NCBI RefSeq assembly: GCF_003480915.1
Contig: NZ_QUKD01000001.1
Coordinates: forward strand, 310,001 to 374,000
Direction: 5' to 3'
Source: Parabacteroides sp. TM07-1AC
GTDB lineage: Bacteria; Bacteroidota; Bacteroidia; Bacteroidales; Tannerellaceae
DNA: 64,000 nucleotides
Of the stretch, positions 37,479-46,522 are shown piece after piece. Under the pieces are notes generated by a model. That model did no database searches and was not told the origin of the DNA. It saw only the letters and a list, made by a program, of their open reading frames with translations. The stretch's first letter is position 1, and each line of letters begins with the position of its first letter. The translations under genes and the position numbers were made by a program.

Positions 37479-38366
37479 TTATTTGTCTTCGACAGCCCGT
37501 GTCTGAAGAACTTTGGAGTTTGGCGGAACGCTATGGGTTAACCAGATATTACCACCTATCACTGAGCCTTTCCCTATCGTGATACGACCGAGAATGGAAG
37601 CATTGGAGTAGATAGTAACATTGTCTTCAATGATCGGGTGACGGGGTACATCGACAGGCAGCCCTTCTTCATCCAGCGTAAAGTTTTTAGCTCCCAGAGT
37701 AACACCCTGATACAAACGGACATGGTTACCTATAATGGCGGTCTGTCCTACGACAACACCTGTCCCGTGATCAATACTGAAATATTCTCCGATCTGTGCC
37801 CCCGGATGGATGTCGATCCCTGTTTCGGAATGGGCCATCTCGGTGATGATACGCGGCAGGACCGGCACTCCGAGCTTTAACAGCTCATGCGCTACCCGCT
37901 GATGAAGAATGGCGTGTACGGCGGGATAACAGAATATGATTTCGCTAAGACTCTTGGCTGCCGGATCGCCATCCAGTATCGCTTTTACATCGGTGGATAG
38001 CAAATACTTGATATGAGGTATCTTATTTATAAAATCAATCGCTATCCGGGACGCACGGTCCTTCGAATCACAACAACGATCAACTTCGAAACAGAGACCG
38101 TTATATATCTGTTCTTGAAGCAGGTCATATATCTTCTCCAAATAGACTCCTGTATAGTATTGGATGGAATCCACCTGTGCCTCCTGCTCCGAACCGAAGA
38201 ATCCCGGAAAGATCACTTTCCGTAGCAACAACATGACTTCACGAAGCGAAAGCACAGAAGGTGATGGCTTCTGATGCAGCGGAATATATTTATACTCCGG
38301 CAGATCGGAAGCCGACAGACGTTCCACGTTTTTCTGTATTTGGTTTAATATATCAGTTCTGTTCAT
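37479..38366 (-). CDS. cysE: Serine O-acetyltransferase (EpsC/CysE type)
   Basis: 295 residues. A helical N-terminal domain (about 1-165) is followed by a left-handed beta-helix of hexapeptide repeats. Catalytic and signature elements are DIHPGAQIGEYFSIDHGTG, VVVGQTAIIGNHVRLYQGVT and HPIIEDNVTIYSNASILGRI. It makes O-acetylserine for cysteine synthesis. The start is 2 bp after the stop of the Kelch lipoprotein gene, so it may be transcribed as the tail of the phospho-signalling operon. Confidence 0.93.
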   Translation of the reverse strand: MNRTDILNQIQKNVERLSASDLPEYKYIPLHQKPSPSVLSLREVMLLLRKVIFPGFFGSEQEAQVDSIQYYTGVYLEKIYDLLQEQIYNGLCFEVDRCCDSKDRASRIAIDFINKIPHIKYLLSTDVKAILDGDPAAKSLSEIIFCYPAVHAILHQRVAHELLKLGVPVLPRIITEMAHSETGIDIHPGAQIGEYFSIDHGTGVVVGQTAIIGNHVRLYQGVTLGAKNFTLDEEGLPVDVPRHPIIEDNVTIYSNASILGRITIGKGSVIGGNIWLTHSVPPNSKVLQTRAVEDK

Positions 38367-38368
38367 GT

Positions 38369-40531
38369 TTAGTTATCCCATGCCGGGTCGTATGTCACTA
38401 ATGTTTTTTGGTAATAATCCAAACTTAAAATATACACAACACCATTCAACATGAATAGTTCGTAATTCTTACTGCCTTTCGAATAAGCATAACGTTGATG
38501 CCACTCATCATTATCTATATTATATTGCCACATTACGCCAGATTCATCAATAACATATATACTTCTGTTATAAATAATGCCACTTGAAACATTGTCCATT
38601 TTCCCCGGTAGTTCTGTTAAACTACTCCAGCTGGTAAAATCTCCTCCGGTAGCTTTCCATAACCCTCGTCCTGCAATTTTATCTCCCAGACCAACGAAGA
38701 CTTCACCTTCGCCTGAAACCAAAGCAATACCATTACTTAGAGCAACCGCGAACTTACCATAATTATACCATTTATTGTCATTTGTATTGTAACGACAAAT
38801 GGTATCAGTTGGAGCATTATTTATGTTTCCACCAATAAGATAAATGTCATCTCCATAAGGGAAACAAACGGCTTTATTACGTATATTCCCATTTTCCAAT
38901 GGAGCTAAATCTGTCCATTCATTGTTTGAATATGAATAACATCCGGTTATGTTCATAGCTAATGTGTTTCCTCCAAACAGATAGGCTGTATTATCCATTG
39001 TACATGCAGCCATGTTCATTGCTTCTATCGGGTAAGACTCAAAAAGCTTCCATTTGTTATAAGTCGGATTATATCCATACAGTTCATCTGTTCTTTTTGG
39101 ACCTAAATCTCCTCCTACAACAAATGCTTGATCATCCAGTGTGAAAACCGTATAATTCATACGCCCACTGCCCTCAAATCCCGTTAGATTTCCTGAAACA
39201 ATATTGGGTGTTTTAAACTCAACAATGTTACTGCCCTCTGTCCCATTCTCATTCGTTGCATAAGCTTTGACATAATACTTCTTTTCCCCTTTCAACGTAA
39301 AAGATACTTGAAATTTTTTATCTTTATCCAAATCTTCTCTTGTGAGAGTAACCTTTTGGTCGGATTCGTTATCCGGTCCCGGAGTGCTCGTCAACGAACA
39401 ATAAACAACAATCTTTTTAACATCGGTTCTACCGTCATTCTCCAACAGACCACTGACTGTTACATTCCCGTCTTTCATGGTATAATTCAAAGATTCATCC
39501 ATAAGGATAGTAGGAACATCTCTTTTGGCATAAAAAGCAATACTGTCTGAAGTATAGACAGGACCAAATTCATTTACAGCAAAACCGCGTACGAAATATT
39601 GTATTCCCGGCTTCAAAGAAGGAATGACACCTAAAATAAAGCCATCTTCGTTAACCGTACATTTAATGACTGAATCTTCAATGATATTAGGTCGATTCAA
39701 GTCTTTCACTGTCCCCCAGCAGAACCCGATAGAATCCAGCTCTCCATCACCTTTTTCAACCAATCTGGCTCTTACGGTTGCATGTGTATAATCTATCTCA
39801 ATCTTTTCAAGCAAATCGAGTTTGGGATGTCCGTCCAATGTCGTGAAGCTTTGTTTATTGGTATTGAACAAGCCAAAACTATTTTCTACTATGGCTTCAA
39901 CTGTATATTCCGTTTCCGGATCCAGCTCAGTTAAAGTATAAACAAATGTAGAGTCTGTCAGCATATCATTCATGTTGACATAAACCATTGAATCAGCCTC
40001 TGCATTCTTATGAAAACGGAAACCTACCTTTTTGATTTCACCTTCGCCTTTTTTCCTGATCGTACCTCCCAGCACGGCGGTCGTTGCTGTGAATTCTTTA
40101 ATTTCCGAGGTGATAACTGATCCTATACCCTCATTTGTTGTAACATCTAATGTGTCTCCATATGCAATACCTCCCTTTTCACTTTTTGCGAATGGACTGA
40201 TATGATAGGTTGTATCATTAATAAGCTCATTTATGGTAAGTTCATATGTACTTTTACCTTCTTTGATGGTAGAATCTTCCTGTTTTTGGATATCTTTTGA
40301 ATCTTTCAGCCAATAAACGAAACCACGTTCAACAACCGGATCTCCATTTTCTTTCTTTATGGTAGCTTTTGCATGAATACTCGTGGCAGTAAAGCTGACA
40401 TCTGCTTGTGTAAATTTCTCGAATTCCGGAGGCAAAACATTCTGCAGGTTAGTATCCATATCCGGCTCTTCCACACAGCCGGATAAACATATAGCAAACA
40501 AGGTGAATAATAGTAAGTATAGTTGTTTCAT
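38369..40531 (-). CDS. Surface lipoprotein with fibronectin-III-like repeats and a Kelch beta-propeller
   Basis: 720 residues. A lipoprotein signal peptide (LLLFTLFAICLSGCVEE) is followed by about four beta-sandwich repeats of about 95 residues (about 40-430), each containing a KxGFxYW/GFRFH/GFCWG-type strand. The C-terminal 280 residues form Kelch blades with paired Gly-Gly motifs (AFVVGGDLGP, AYLFGGNTLA, IYLIGGNINN) and Trp-containing strands (YNKWKLFE, NNEWTDLA, DNKWYNYG). It probably lies on the outer membrane or cell surface and binds a ligand; no enzymatic motif is seen. It ends the kinase/phosphatase operon. Confidence 0.85.
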   Translation of the reverse strand: MKQLYLLLFTLFAICLSGCVEEPDMDTNLQNVLPPEFEKFTQADVSFTATSIHAKATIKKENGDPVVERGFVYWLKDSKDIQKQEDSTIKEGKSTYELTINELINDTTYHISPFAKSEKGGIAYGDTLDVTTNEGIGSVITSEIKEFTATTAVLGGTIRKKGEGEIKKVGFRFHKNAEADSMVYVNMNDMLTDSTFVYTLTELDPETEYTVEAIVENSFGLFNTNKQSFTTLDGHPKLDLLEKIEIDYTHATVRARLVEKGDGELDSIGFCWGTVKDLNRPNIIEDSVIKCTVNEDGFILGVIPSLKPGIQYFVRGFAVNEFGPVYTSDSIAFYAKRDVPTILMDESLNYTMKDGNVTVSGLLENDGRTDVKKIVVYCSLTSTPGPDNESDQKVTLTREDLDKDKKFQVSFTLKGEKKYYVKAYATNENGTEGSNIVEFKTPNIVSGNLTGFEGSGRMNYTVFTLDDQAFVVGGDLGPKRTDELYGYNPTYNKWKLFESYPIEAMNMAACTMDNTAYLFGGNTLAMNITGCYSYSNNEWTDLAPLENGNIRNKAVCFPYGDDIYLIGGNINNAPTDTICRYNTNDNKWYNYGKFAVALSNGIALVSGEGEVFVGLGDKIAGRGLWKATGGDFTSWSSLTELPGKMDNVSSGIIYNRSIYVIDESGVMWQYNIDNDEWHQRYAYSKGSKNYELFMLNGVVYILSLDYYQKTLVTYDPAWDN

Positions 40532-40542
40532 ATTATTATCTT

Positions 40543-41499
40543 TTAAAAGAACATACCCAGACCTGCATTCAGGTCGACATATTTAAAGTTTAAAGTGTTG
40601 CATCCGGCACTGACAAAGAATGAACCGAATTTAACCATAAAATCCAAATCGGCAACAACACCAGTATAAGACTGATCCGTATTCTTCGCCCAAAAAGATT
40701 CTTTATTTTTGGAATCCGAATAAGGTATTGTGTTATATTCATACAATAGTTCTCTTTTCCCGTATCCCAGTCCTACGGAAGTATATAACCAGGGAGCACA
40801 TTTAATGACCAAACCGGCCGATGCTGCTATATTATTAGATTTTTTCTTATTGGTAAATCGATATGCGGCATTATCAGGTATAGTGACCAATTCTTTATCT
40901 CCCCGACACTCATTCGTATAATTGTCAAACGACAGGTTCGTCCTGAAACGTGCATACCAGCCGAATCTTTTGCCAACACCTCCTACAGTTAATCCGTATG
41001 GCGCTTCAATAGAAAATGCATATCCGACGAAAAACTTCATCGGCTCTCTCGGCTTTTTCTCTTTGGCTGGCATATAAGTGATCACTTCTACAGGTTTGCG
41101 CAGCTCTTCGAGGCGATTACTCCAGCTTCTGGCACGCTCTTCATTGGCGAGAGTGCCTATACCCTCTCTGTAATAAAGTATCAATTGCGATATGGCAGTC
41201 GTATCGTTATCTATCGTCGCTTTATCTCTGAGACAATCAAAGCATTTACTCATCAACCCGCGCATGGATGAACGCATCTTTTTATTCAGCTTCCATATGG
41301 TAGTCAGTTGCTCGATGCTATACGAGTCACATTGCATAGCACCTTCTTCATACCACATTGTAGCTTTTCTATAATCCTGGCGGCGCATAGCTTCATCGCC
41401 TTTTCTATTGTAGTCAGGCTGCATCTGTGCCATCAAATGTCCCGGCAATAGAATTATAAATAAGAGAGTAAGTATTTTAAGTATCTTCATAAATTTCAT
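40543..41499 (-). CDS. Secreted TPR/beta-barrel protein of the kinase operon
   Basis: 318 residues. A signal peptide (ILTLLFIILLPGHLMAQ) is followed by a TPR/Sel1-like helical segment (about 27-130, NRKGDEAMRRQDYRKATMWY) and a C-terminal 170-residue region of alternating strands ending in Phe (DLNAGLGMFF), typical of an outer membrane beta-barrel. The start codon overlaps the kinase stop by one base (TAATG), so the two are coupled. It is probably an envelope partner of the kinase. No family was recognised with certainty. Confidence 0.75.
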   Translation of the reverse strand: MKFMKILKILTLLFIILLPGHLMAQMQPDYNRKGDEAMRRQDYRKATMWYEEGAMQCDSYSIEQLTTIWKLNKKMRSSMRGLMSKCFDCLRDKATIDNDTTAISQLILYYREGIGTLANEERARSWSNRLEELRKPVEVITYMPAKEKKPREPMKFFVGYAFSIEAPYGLTVGGVGKRFGWYARFRTNLSFDNYTNECRGDKELVTIPDNAAYRFTNKKKSNNIAASAGLVIKCAPWLYTSVGLGYGKRELLYEYNTIPYSDSKNKESFWAKNTDQSYTGVVADLDFMVKFGSFFVSAGCNTLNFKYVDLNAGLGMFF

Positions 41500-43412
41500 T
41501 AATAATAACCTGATAAACGTTCACTAATCATCACACCTTTTGTATCGTAAATATCATACAATTCATCTTCTCTCAAAAATGCACTGTATCCTTGCTGTGT
41601 TCGATAAGCAGCCAAATACTTGCATTTGATACGCTCCTTTGCATCGGCATCTATAGCTCCATATTTTTGGTTATCCTTTTTCTGAACGATCATCAGATCT
41701 CCAAAAGGTTTTATTTCCTCATACATTGCTTTTCTGCCGGCAAGAAGTATTTCATCCTGTTTAACTCTGCATTCTCCTATAAGATCAAAAAGTTCGTCCG
41801 TTGTTTTAAGTTTTCCAGCTTTGCTGAATGCACTTCCGGCCTCCGAGATTTCTTCTGTCGCTTTCACAAAATCAGCAGCTTCACTGGATATTTGTGCTGC
41901 TGCCATTTTCTCTTTTCCGGTAGCGATCAATGTTTCAAATTCGGCATTGATCTCTTCCGCCGAAGGAGCCGGTGGTGTAACAACTGTTTTTTCAATATCT
42001 TTTACTACAGGCTCTTTCTGAGGTTTTACCGGTTCTGTGCGCGGAGTCGTAACCTCCGGTTTACTTACTGGCTTCTCCTCAGTTTCCTGTCTGATATCCG
42101 TGTTTTCAGTCTCGGCATCGTCCTTTGGCTCTTCTTTTACAACTTCCGAAGTGCTATTTTCTTCCGTCACTTCAGAAAGCATAGCTTTAGAGACCGGAAA
42201 ACTATCTTTTTCGGGTGTAAAAGCTATGTTTTTCGTTTCTGTAGCTTTAGAACTATTACGTTGCACCAGAAGGGCTACTGCCGAACCTATACTTGCAAAT
42301 ATAATAATTAGTAAAGAAATTAACGTTGTTTTTCTTTTTTTCTTTTTGGAGACTGGAGATGCATCAACTGTATTTAATACCGTATTTAAAACAGTCTCAT
42401 CCCCTTCATCCGTTTTCGACTGGGGTAAACGAGTTGTAAATAAAATAGTTGTTTCATCTTCCTCAAAATATTCAGGGGAAGATAAATCTTTCTTTATTTC
42501 CTCTTCTTTCATCTCCGGATAATCCAGGGCAGCCAACATTTCCGATACCGTCTGAAAGCGGTCTGCCGGTACAATTTCCATTGCCTTGATGATGGCGGCT
42601 TCTGTTTTCGGAGAAATAGCCGGATTCAATTTTGCCGGAGCCGGCAAGGGACGTGTCGCCCGGAGAATAGACTCTGTCGGTATCTTTCCCGTCAGCAGGT
42701 TATACATGGTTGCCCCCAGCGAATAGATGTCCGGACAAGGAGAAAAACTTTGCGTACCTTCATTGTCATATTGCTCGATAGAGGCAAAACCTTTTGATAA
42801 GGTCAGCATGGTCGTACTCGTTTCCTGCTGTTCGATATCATATCGTTTACTTACTCCGAAATCGATCAGACGTGCTTTTCCGCTTTGATCGATCAGTATA
42901 TTGCTGGGTTTGATATCCAAATGAAGGATATTTTTCTCATGAACGAACTGAAGAGCCTCTCCTATCTGATGTACGTATCTGAGTACTTTCGCTTCCGGAA
43001 GTATCCCTTCCTTATCCATCATATACTTCAGACTATTCCCCGAAATATATTCCATAGCAATATAGGCCGTGTTATTTTCTTCAAACACTTCCAATACATT
43101 GACGATATGCGGATGATGAACATCAGACAATATCTTTGCCTCTTTGATAAGTTTTTCTTTAAACTTATCAAAAAGTGCCCTTCCTGTCTCGGAATGTACC
43201 TTGACTTCGAAAGATTCAGGATCTCTATAGCAGTAATCCTTGAAAAAATATTCTTTTACACATATAGGAACCTCTGTCTTGATAGTTCCTAATGGCCCTT
43301 TAACTTCGGTAAACCAAACGCCTCTGTAAGTTATACCAAAGCCGCCCTGACCAACTACATGCGTAAGCCGATATTTTCCATTTTGAAGAAGATGTCCGTT
43401 TGGCAAATTCAT
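41499..43412 (-). CDS. Transmembrane Ser/Thr protein kinase with extracytoplasmic WG-repeat-like tail
   Basis: 637 residues. The kinase domain (about 15-295) has a glycine loop (VGQGGFGITYRG), catalytic Lys in PICVKEYFF, HLDIKPSNILID (an HLD variant of HRD), DFGVSKRYD and PDIYSLGATMYNLLTG. A membrane helix (about 355-380) follows a KKKRK stop-transfer. The outside region begins with a Thr/Glu/Pro-rich stretch (about 390-475), then a helical segment and a WG-repeat-like end (MIVQKKDNQKYGAIDADAKE). It should phosphorylate partners such as the FHA proteins. It lies in an operon with PP2C, FHA and barrel genes. Confidence 0.93.
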   Translation of the reverse strand: MNLPNGHLLQNGKYRLTHVVGQGGFGITYRGVWFTEVKGPLGTIKTEVPICVKEYFFKDYCYRDPESFEVKVHSETGRALFDKFKEKLIKEAKILSDVHHPHIVNVLEVFEENNTAYIAMEYISGNSLKYMMDKEGILPEAKVLRYVHQIGEALQFVHEKNILHLDIKPSNILIDQSGKARLIDFGVSKRYDIEQQETSTTMLTLSKGFASIEQYDNEGTQSFSPCPDIYSLGATMYNLLTGKIPTESILRATRPLPAPAKLNPAISPKTEAAIIKAMEIVPADRFQTVSEMLAALDYPEMKEEEIKKDLSSPEYFEEDETTILFTTRLPQSKTDEGDETVLNTVLNTVDASPVSKKKKRKTTLISLLIIIFASIGSAVALLVQRNSSKATETKNIAFTPEKDSFPVSKAMLSEVTEENSTSEVVKEEPKDDAETENTDIRQETEEKPVSKPEVTTPRTEPVKPQKEPVVKDIEKTVVTPPAPSAEEINAEFETLIATGKEKMAAAQISSEAADFVKATEEISEAGSAFSKAGKLKTTDELFDLIGECRVKQDEILLAGRKAMYEEIKPFGDLMIVQKKDNQKYGAIDADAKERIKCKYLAAYRTQQGYSAFLREDELYDIYDTKGVMISERLSGYY

Positions 43413-43455
43413 AACTTATAGCGTAACTCTTTTTAATCTGCCAAAATTACGTTAT

Positions 43456-44259
43456 TTATATAAAAGAATAAAGGAAAGAGAGAATATTTTGTTTTATTCC
43501 GATAGATTCACCTACATTTTGCACGGGTAAAATATAAAAAGAAAAGTTATCCCGCGTCTTACCACAACAGGAAGCCATGATGGAATCTTTGATATCTTCC
43601 GGGTTAGTATGAGTCGAAAAGATAGAGGAAAGATCTTCATTTTTCAGCCTTTCCAGTACGCCGTCAGTACACATGAAGAAGTAATCGCCGGCCTGTACGT
43701 CCTTCAGCAGGATAACATCTGCTTCTGTCGGATGCTCTGTCCCTTGTATGGCACGAATAATAACATTTTTTTGTGGATGAGTCAGTGCTTCTTCTTTGGT
43801 TATTTTTCCCAGTTTGACAAGTGAATTAACCAAAGAATGGTCTTCCGTCTGATAAAGAATTTCTCCTTGGCGGAACTGATAAATCCGGCTGTCGCCTACA
43901 TGAGCCAGTGTTACGCCTGATGTACCGACTGAGACCATAGTCAGTGTCGTTGCCATGCCTTTGGCTTCCGGGTGGGTATTCACATAATCGTCGAAACGTG
44001 CTTCTGTATATCTGATAGCTTTATTTACAAACTCTTCGGATGGTTCATCGTCCAGAAATGTAGAAAAGAATGTCTGGAAAGATTCACAGGCCAGCGAACT
44101 GGCAATCTCTCCTTTTTCTGATCCGCCGACACCATCGCAAACCAGAAATAATTTTTGATTGGAATTAACCATCTCCGGTAACGGATAGATTGAATCCTCG
44201 TTGTTTTGTCTACCGCCTTTCTCACAAACGGCCCAAGGCTTGCCAATCGTTATATTCAT
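43456..44259 (-). CDS. PP2C-family Ser/Thr protein phosphatase
   Basis: 267 residues. Metal-binding acidic motifs of the PPM family are all visible: GGRQNNEDSIYP, LVCDGVGGSEKGE, LAHVGDSRIYQF, FMCTDGVLERL and the last Asp in KTRDNFSF. It should reverse phosphorylation by the kinase gene 43 bp downstream, which is the standard Stp/PknB-type pairing. There is no membrane segment, so it is cytoplasmic. It follows the FHA/zinc-ribbon gene by 14 bp. Confidence 0.95.
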   Translation of the reverse strand: MNITIGKPWAVCEKGGRQNNEDSIYPLPEMVNSNQKLFLVCDGVGGSEKGEIASSLACESFQTFFSTFLDDEPSEEFVNKAIRYTEARFDDYVNTHPEAKGMATTLTMVSVGTSGVTLAHVGDSRIYQFRQGEILYQTEDHSLVNSLVKLGKITKEEALTHPQKNVIIRAIQGTEHPTEADVILLKDVQAGDYFFMCTDGVLERLKNEDLSSIFSTHTNPEDIKDSIMASCCGKTRDNFSFYILPVQNVGESIGIKQNILSFLYSFI

Positions 44260-44273
44260 AGCACGAACAGATT

Positions 44274-44789
44274 TTATTCATTAAAGCGAAGAACTGTGTG
44301 CCCGATAATGATCTCGTCATTGTTCTTTAGCACGACCACTTCTCCATTTTCAAGGTAATTGCTATTATATAACGTATGGTTCTTACTATTATTGTCAGAA
44401 AGATAATGTTTATACCCTCCTTTAGGGTCTTTTTTTACTTCTATCCGTATATGTTCCCGACTCATTGATTTATCAGTCGTGATAATTCCTATTGTTGCGC
44501 CTGACGCATTGGACTTACGACCGATTACTGCAATACCTTCATAGAGGGGGAAAATCTGTTCCGGGGTGGCATCGTCACTAACTACCAAAAGCTGTCCTGT
44601 ACTGTTCGAAACAGGATGGACCAGGATCGTATCCTGATCGAAATCTGCTCCCTGCTTCCCCAGTTGAAGCAAAGAGACAGGAATTGACTGTTTACACTTC
44701 GGACATTTAAAAGAAGTTAGATCGAGGGGAAGTTTCCCCTCGTCTACCTTTAATCCTACGTGACAATGTGGACATTTTACTGAAATCAT
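44274..44789 (-). CDS. FHA-domain protein with N-terminal zinc ribbon
   Basis: 171 residues. An MJ0042-type zinc ribbon (CPHCHVGLKV, CPKCKQSIPV; residues 4-43) precedes an FHA domain (about 80-170) with the phosphothreonine-binding residues in VIGRKSNAS, KSMSREHIRIE and DNNSKNHTLYN. FHA domains bind phospho-Thr, so this is a reader of the adjacent kinase. Its start overlaps the stop of the acidic small protein by 4 bp (ATGA). Confidence 0.92.
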   Translation of the reverse strand: MISVKCPHCHVGLKVDEGKLPLDLTSFKCPKCKQSIPVSLLQLGKQGADFDQDTILVHPVSNSTGQLLVVSDDATPEQIFPLYEGIAVIGRKSNASGATIGIITTDKSMSREHIRIEVKKDPKGGYKHYLSDNNSKNHTLYNSNYLENGEVVVLKNNDEIIIGHTVLRFNE

Positions 44790-45028
44790 ATCATGAACGA
44801 TATATCAGATCCGTCGATATCAGTAGAGAAAGCGTCATGTACGTCTGTATCGGACAATATAATGGTGTCATCAGATAATGTGATAAAATCCGAAACATCC
44901 ATGCTATCGTCTTCAATCATAACGATACCAGATAAATCATTTTCTCCATCCACATCTACTACTACCGCATCATTAAATACGGAGTCGTCACTGTCTAGTG
45001 TAACGAATGTGTATTCCTCCTCTTGCAT
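44786..45028 (-). CDS. Small very acidic Thr/Ser-Asp-rich protein, possible phospho-ligand
   Basis: 80 residues with no recognised family. About 24 are Asp or Glu and none are Arg or Lys. It is rich in Thr/Ser-Asp steps such as TLDSDDS, FITLSDDTIILSDTD and AFSTDIDGSD. Several Thr residues have an acidic or aliphatic residue at +3, the preference of many FHA domains. Translation is coupled to the FHA gene (4-bp overlap), and a promoter box lies 34 bp upstream, so it heads the FHA-PP2C-kinase operon. Being a kinase substrate and FHA ligand is inference; the coding status rests on position, coupling and promoter. Confidence 0.7.
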   Translation of the reverse strand: MQEEEYTFVTLDSDDSVFNDAVVVDVDGENDLSGIVMIEDDSMDVSDFITLSDDTIILSDTDVHDAFSTDIDGSDISFMI

Positions 45029-45061
45029 ACTGGTTTGAATTAAAATTATTCTTTATGGAAA

Positions 45062-45069
45062 CAAAAGTA
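45062..45069 (-). promoter_or_regulatory. -7 promoter box for the kinase/phosphatase operon
   Basis: The minus strand reads TACTTTTG, matching TAnnTTTG, 34 bp before ATG 45028. It separates a first transcription unit (LytTR-FHA) from a second (acidic protein to Kelch lipoprotein). Confidence 0.55.
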
Positions 45070-45164
45070 GAAAAAGTAATGGATTAAATGAGTATCCAAT
45101 AATCTCTTATAATCAAAGGTTTGGGTTTTATGTACAAACTGTCCGATTTGGGATACGAAACAAC

Positions 45165-45818
45165 TTATTCACTGACCCACTTTGCTTTACAGGAAGAAAC
45201 GGGACATTGCTTTCTGTTTCTCAATGATTCCCAGGGTATTTCTCCCAAAAATGTACCACATTTAGGGCATACATAGTCTATTTTGAACTGATTTGCAATG
45301 TCTTGCAGTTGTTGTGGCGTTTTGGAGGCTTGCTTTGCTCCCATGTAGATCCCGACTGTAGGGGCACAAATCGTTATAAATAGGCTTATTCCTAAAAATT
45401 CAGGACTTCCTTTACCCAAAAAGCCGATAACAACACCAATTATGCCGGGCAAAGCAAAAGGGAGAGACTGAAACAATCTGGTTTTAAACTGATTAGATGA
45501 TTGTATCTTAACTTTTGCTTGAACATAATCATCGTACACTTTCTTTAGTGCAGCAAACTCTTCACTATAGTCGTTGTTGTATTTTAGTGCTTCAGACAGA
45601 TTCAAGACATATCCTGTCCCCAGGATTATCTTATCTGTTGGTGTAACACGTTTTTTGACGATCTGTGAACCATTGACGAAAGTACCGTTCGTAGAGCTGA
45701 GATCTTCCAACAACCAACAGCCATGATCCTCACGAACCAGACAAGCATGGTGCCTGCTAACATGAGGATCATTTACTATAAAATCATTATCTTCAGCTTT
45801 ACCGATTCTAATTTTCAT
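45165..45818 (-). CDS. Membrane FHA-domain protein with C-terminal zinc ribbon
   Basis: 217 residues. The N-terminal FHA domain (1-80) has canonical residues in RIGKAEDNDFIV, VSRHHACLV and SSTNGTFVNG. A linker helix leads to two membrane segments (about 122-142 and 150-168, around ALPGIIGVVIGFLG and GISLFITICAPTVG), then a zinc ribbon (CPKCG and CPVSSC). It starts 11 bp inside the LytTR gene. It could recruit a phosphorylated partner to the membrane. A second FHA protein in the same locus points to multi-step phospho-signalling. Confidence 0.92.
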   Translation of the reverse strand: MKIRIGKAEDNDFIVNDPHVSRHHACLVREDHGCWLLEDLSSTNGTFVNGSQIVKKRVTPTDKIILGTGYVLNLSEALKYNNDYSEEFAALKKVYDDYVQAKVKIQSSNQFKTRLFQSLPFALPGIIGVVIGFLGKGSPEFLGISLFITICAPTVGIYMGAKQASKTPQQLQDIANQFKIDYVCPKCGTFLGEIPWESLRNRKQCPVSSCKAKWVSE

Positions 45819-46206
45819 CTTTAATTTCCTTTGGTTCTTCCGGTTTACCCATCTCCTTTTCCAGGGATTCTTTTAGCACTTTTAAAGGATCTTTGGATAT
45901 TATAAGCTCTCTAGGTTTCCCCTCTTCTGTCAATAATAACAGTTTTTGCTTGGGTAAATTGATTTGCAGAATATGATTTTTATTTATGATATGACTTTTT
46001 CCTACTCTCATTAATATCTTGTTGCATCCGGCTACCTGTTTTTCGAGTATCTCTTCTATTTTACCTATATTAATTGCAAAGGTAAACTGGATTCCATTGG
46101 ATAATAGTAATTTAGTATAATTTCTATCAGCTTCAAAGTAGAGTATTTGCCCTATCTTTATTCGTAACAACTCATCCCTCGTCTTAATTATTAAATACCG
46201 CTCCAT
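45808..46206 (-). CDS. Stand-alone LytTR DNA-binding protein
   Basis: 132 residues from ATG 46206. A frame start at 46233 is possible but would coincide with the transcript start predicted from the TATATTTG box. The LytTR domain spans about 10-105 (GQILYFEADRNYTKLLLSNG, GCNKILMRVGKSHIINKNHI, LLLLTEEGKPRELIIS). There is no receiver domain, so activity must be controlled otherwise, plausibly by the phospho-signalling proteins next door. The acidic C-terminus (EKEMGKPEEPKEIKDEN) follows the domain. Confidence 0.88.
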   Translation of the reverse strand: MERYLIIKTRDELLRIKIGQILYFEADRNYTKLLLSNGIQFTFAINIGKIEEILEKQVAGCNKILMRVGKSHIINKNHILQINLPKQKLLLLTEEGKPRELIISKDPLKVLKESLEKEMGKPEEPKEIKDEN

Positions 46207-46240
46207 ACGTTGATATTGTTTTTTTATTTTCACCGAGTAA

Positions 46241-46248
46241 CAAATATA
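46241..46248 (-). promoter_or_regulatory. -7 promoter box for the LytTR-FHA genes
   Basis: The minus strand reads TATATTTG, matching TAnnTTTG. Transcription would begin near 46234, leaving about 28 nt before ATG 46206. Confidence 0.55.
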
Positions 46249-46467
46249 CGGTATTTTATCTTTATCCCGACTATATTTTATAAAGAAATATAAATGAAAT
46301 ATGGAATATTGGCTAATAATATTCTGTTTTCAAACTTGAATATGAGCTAATTTGGCAAGAATAATTCACCATTTAAATTTCAACAGCTCTGTAAATATAA
46401 GTTTCAATAAGAAATATAACTGAAAAATGAATACGGATCAAATCCCGAACAGAAGCCGATAAACACA

Positions 46468-46502
46468 AAAAAGGGATATTCTGTAATGAAATATCCCTTT
46501 TT
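46468..46502 (-). terminator. Terminator after the small coiled-coil gene
   Basis: AAAAAGGGATATT pairs perfectly with AATATCCCTTTTT around an 8-nt loop, with A/T tracts at both ends. It lies about 20 bp past the stop at 46523. Confidence 0.85.
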
Positions 46503-46522
46503 GATAGAGTATAAACCTTAAT

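Larger units (their letters stand above)
46207..46522. other. 316-bp AT-rich interval between the LytTR gene and the small coiled-coil gene
   Basis: It contains the LytTR promoter box (46241-46248) and a terminator (46468-46502). The AT-rich middle (46260-46460) shows no coding frame or clear structure. Confidence 0.7.

Noticed and set aside
41592..42311. A 239-codon Cys/Phe-rich plus-strand frame opposite the kinase tail
   Set aside because: It is the mirror of the Glu/Lys/Thr-rich low-complexity region of the kinase, which gives Phe, Cys and Ser codons on the opposite strand.
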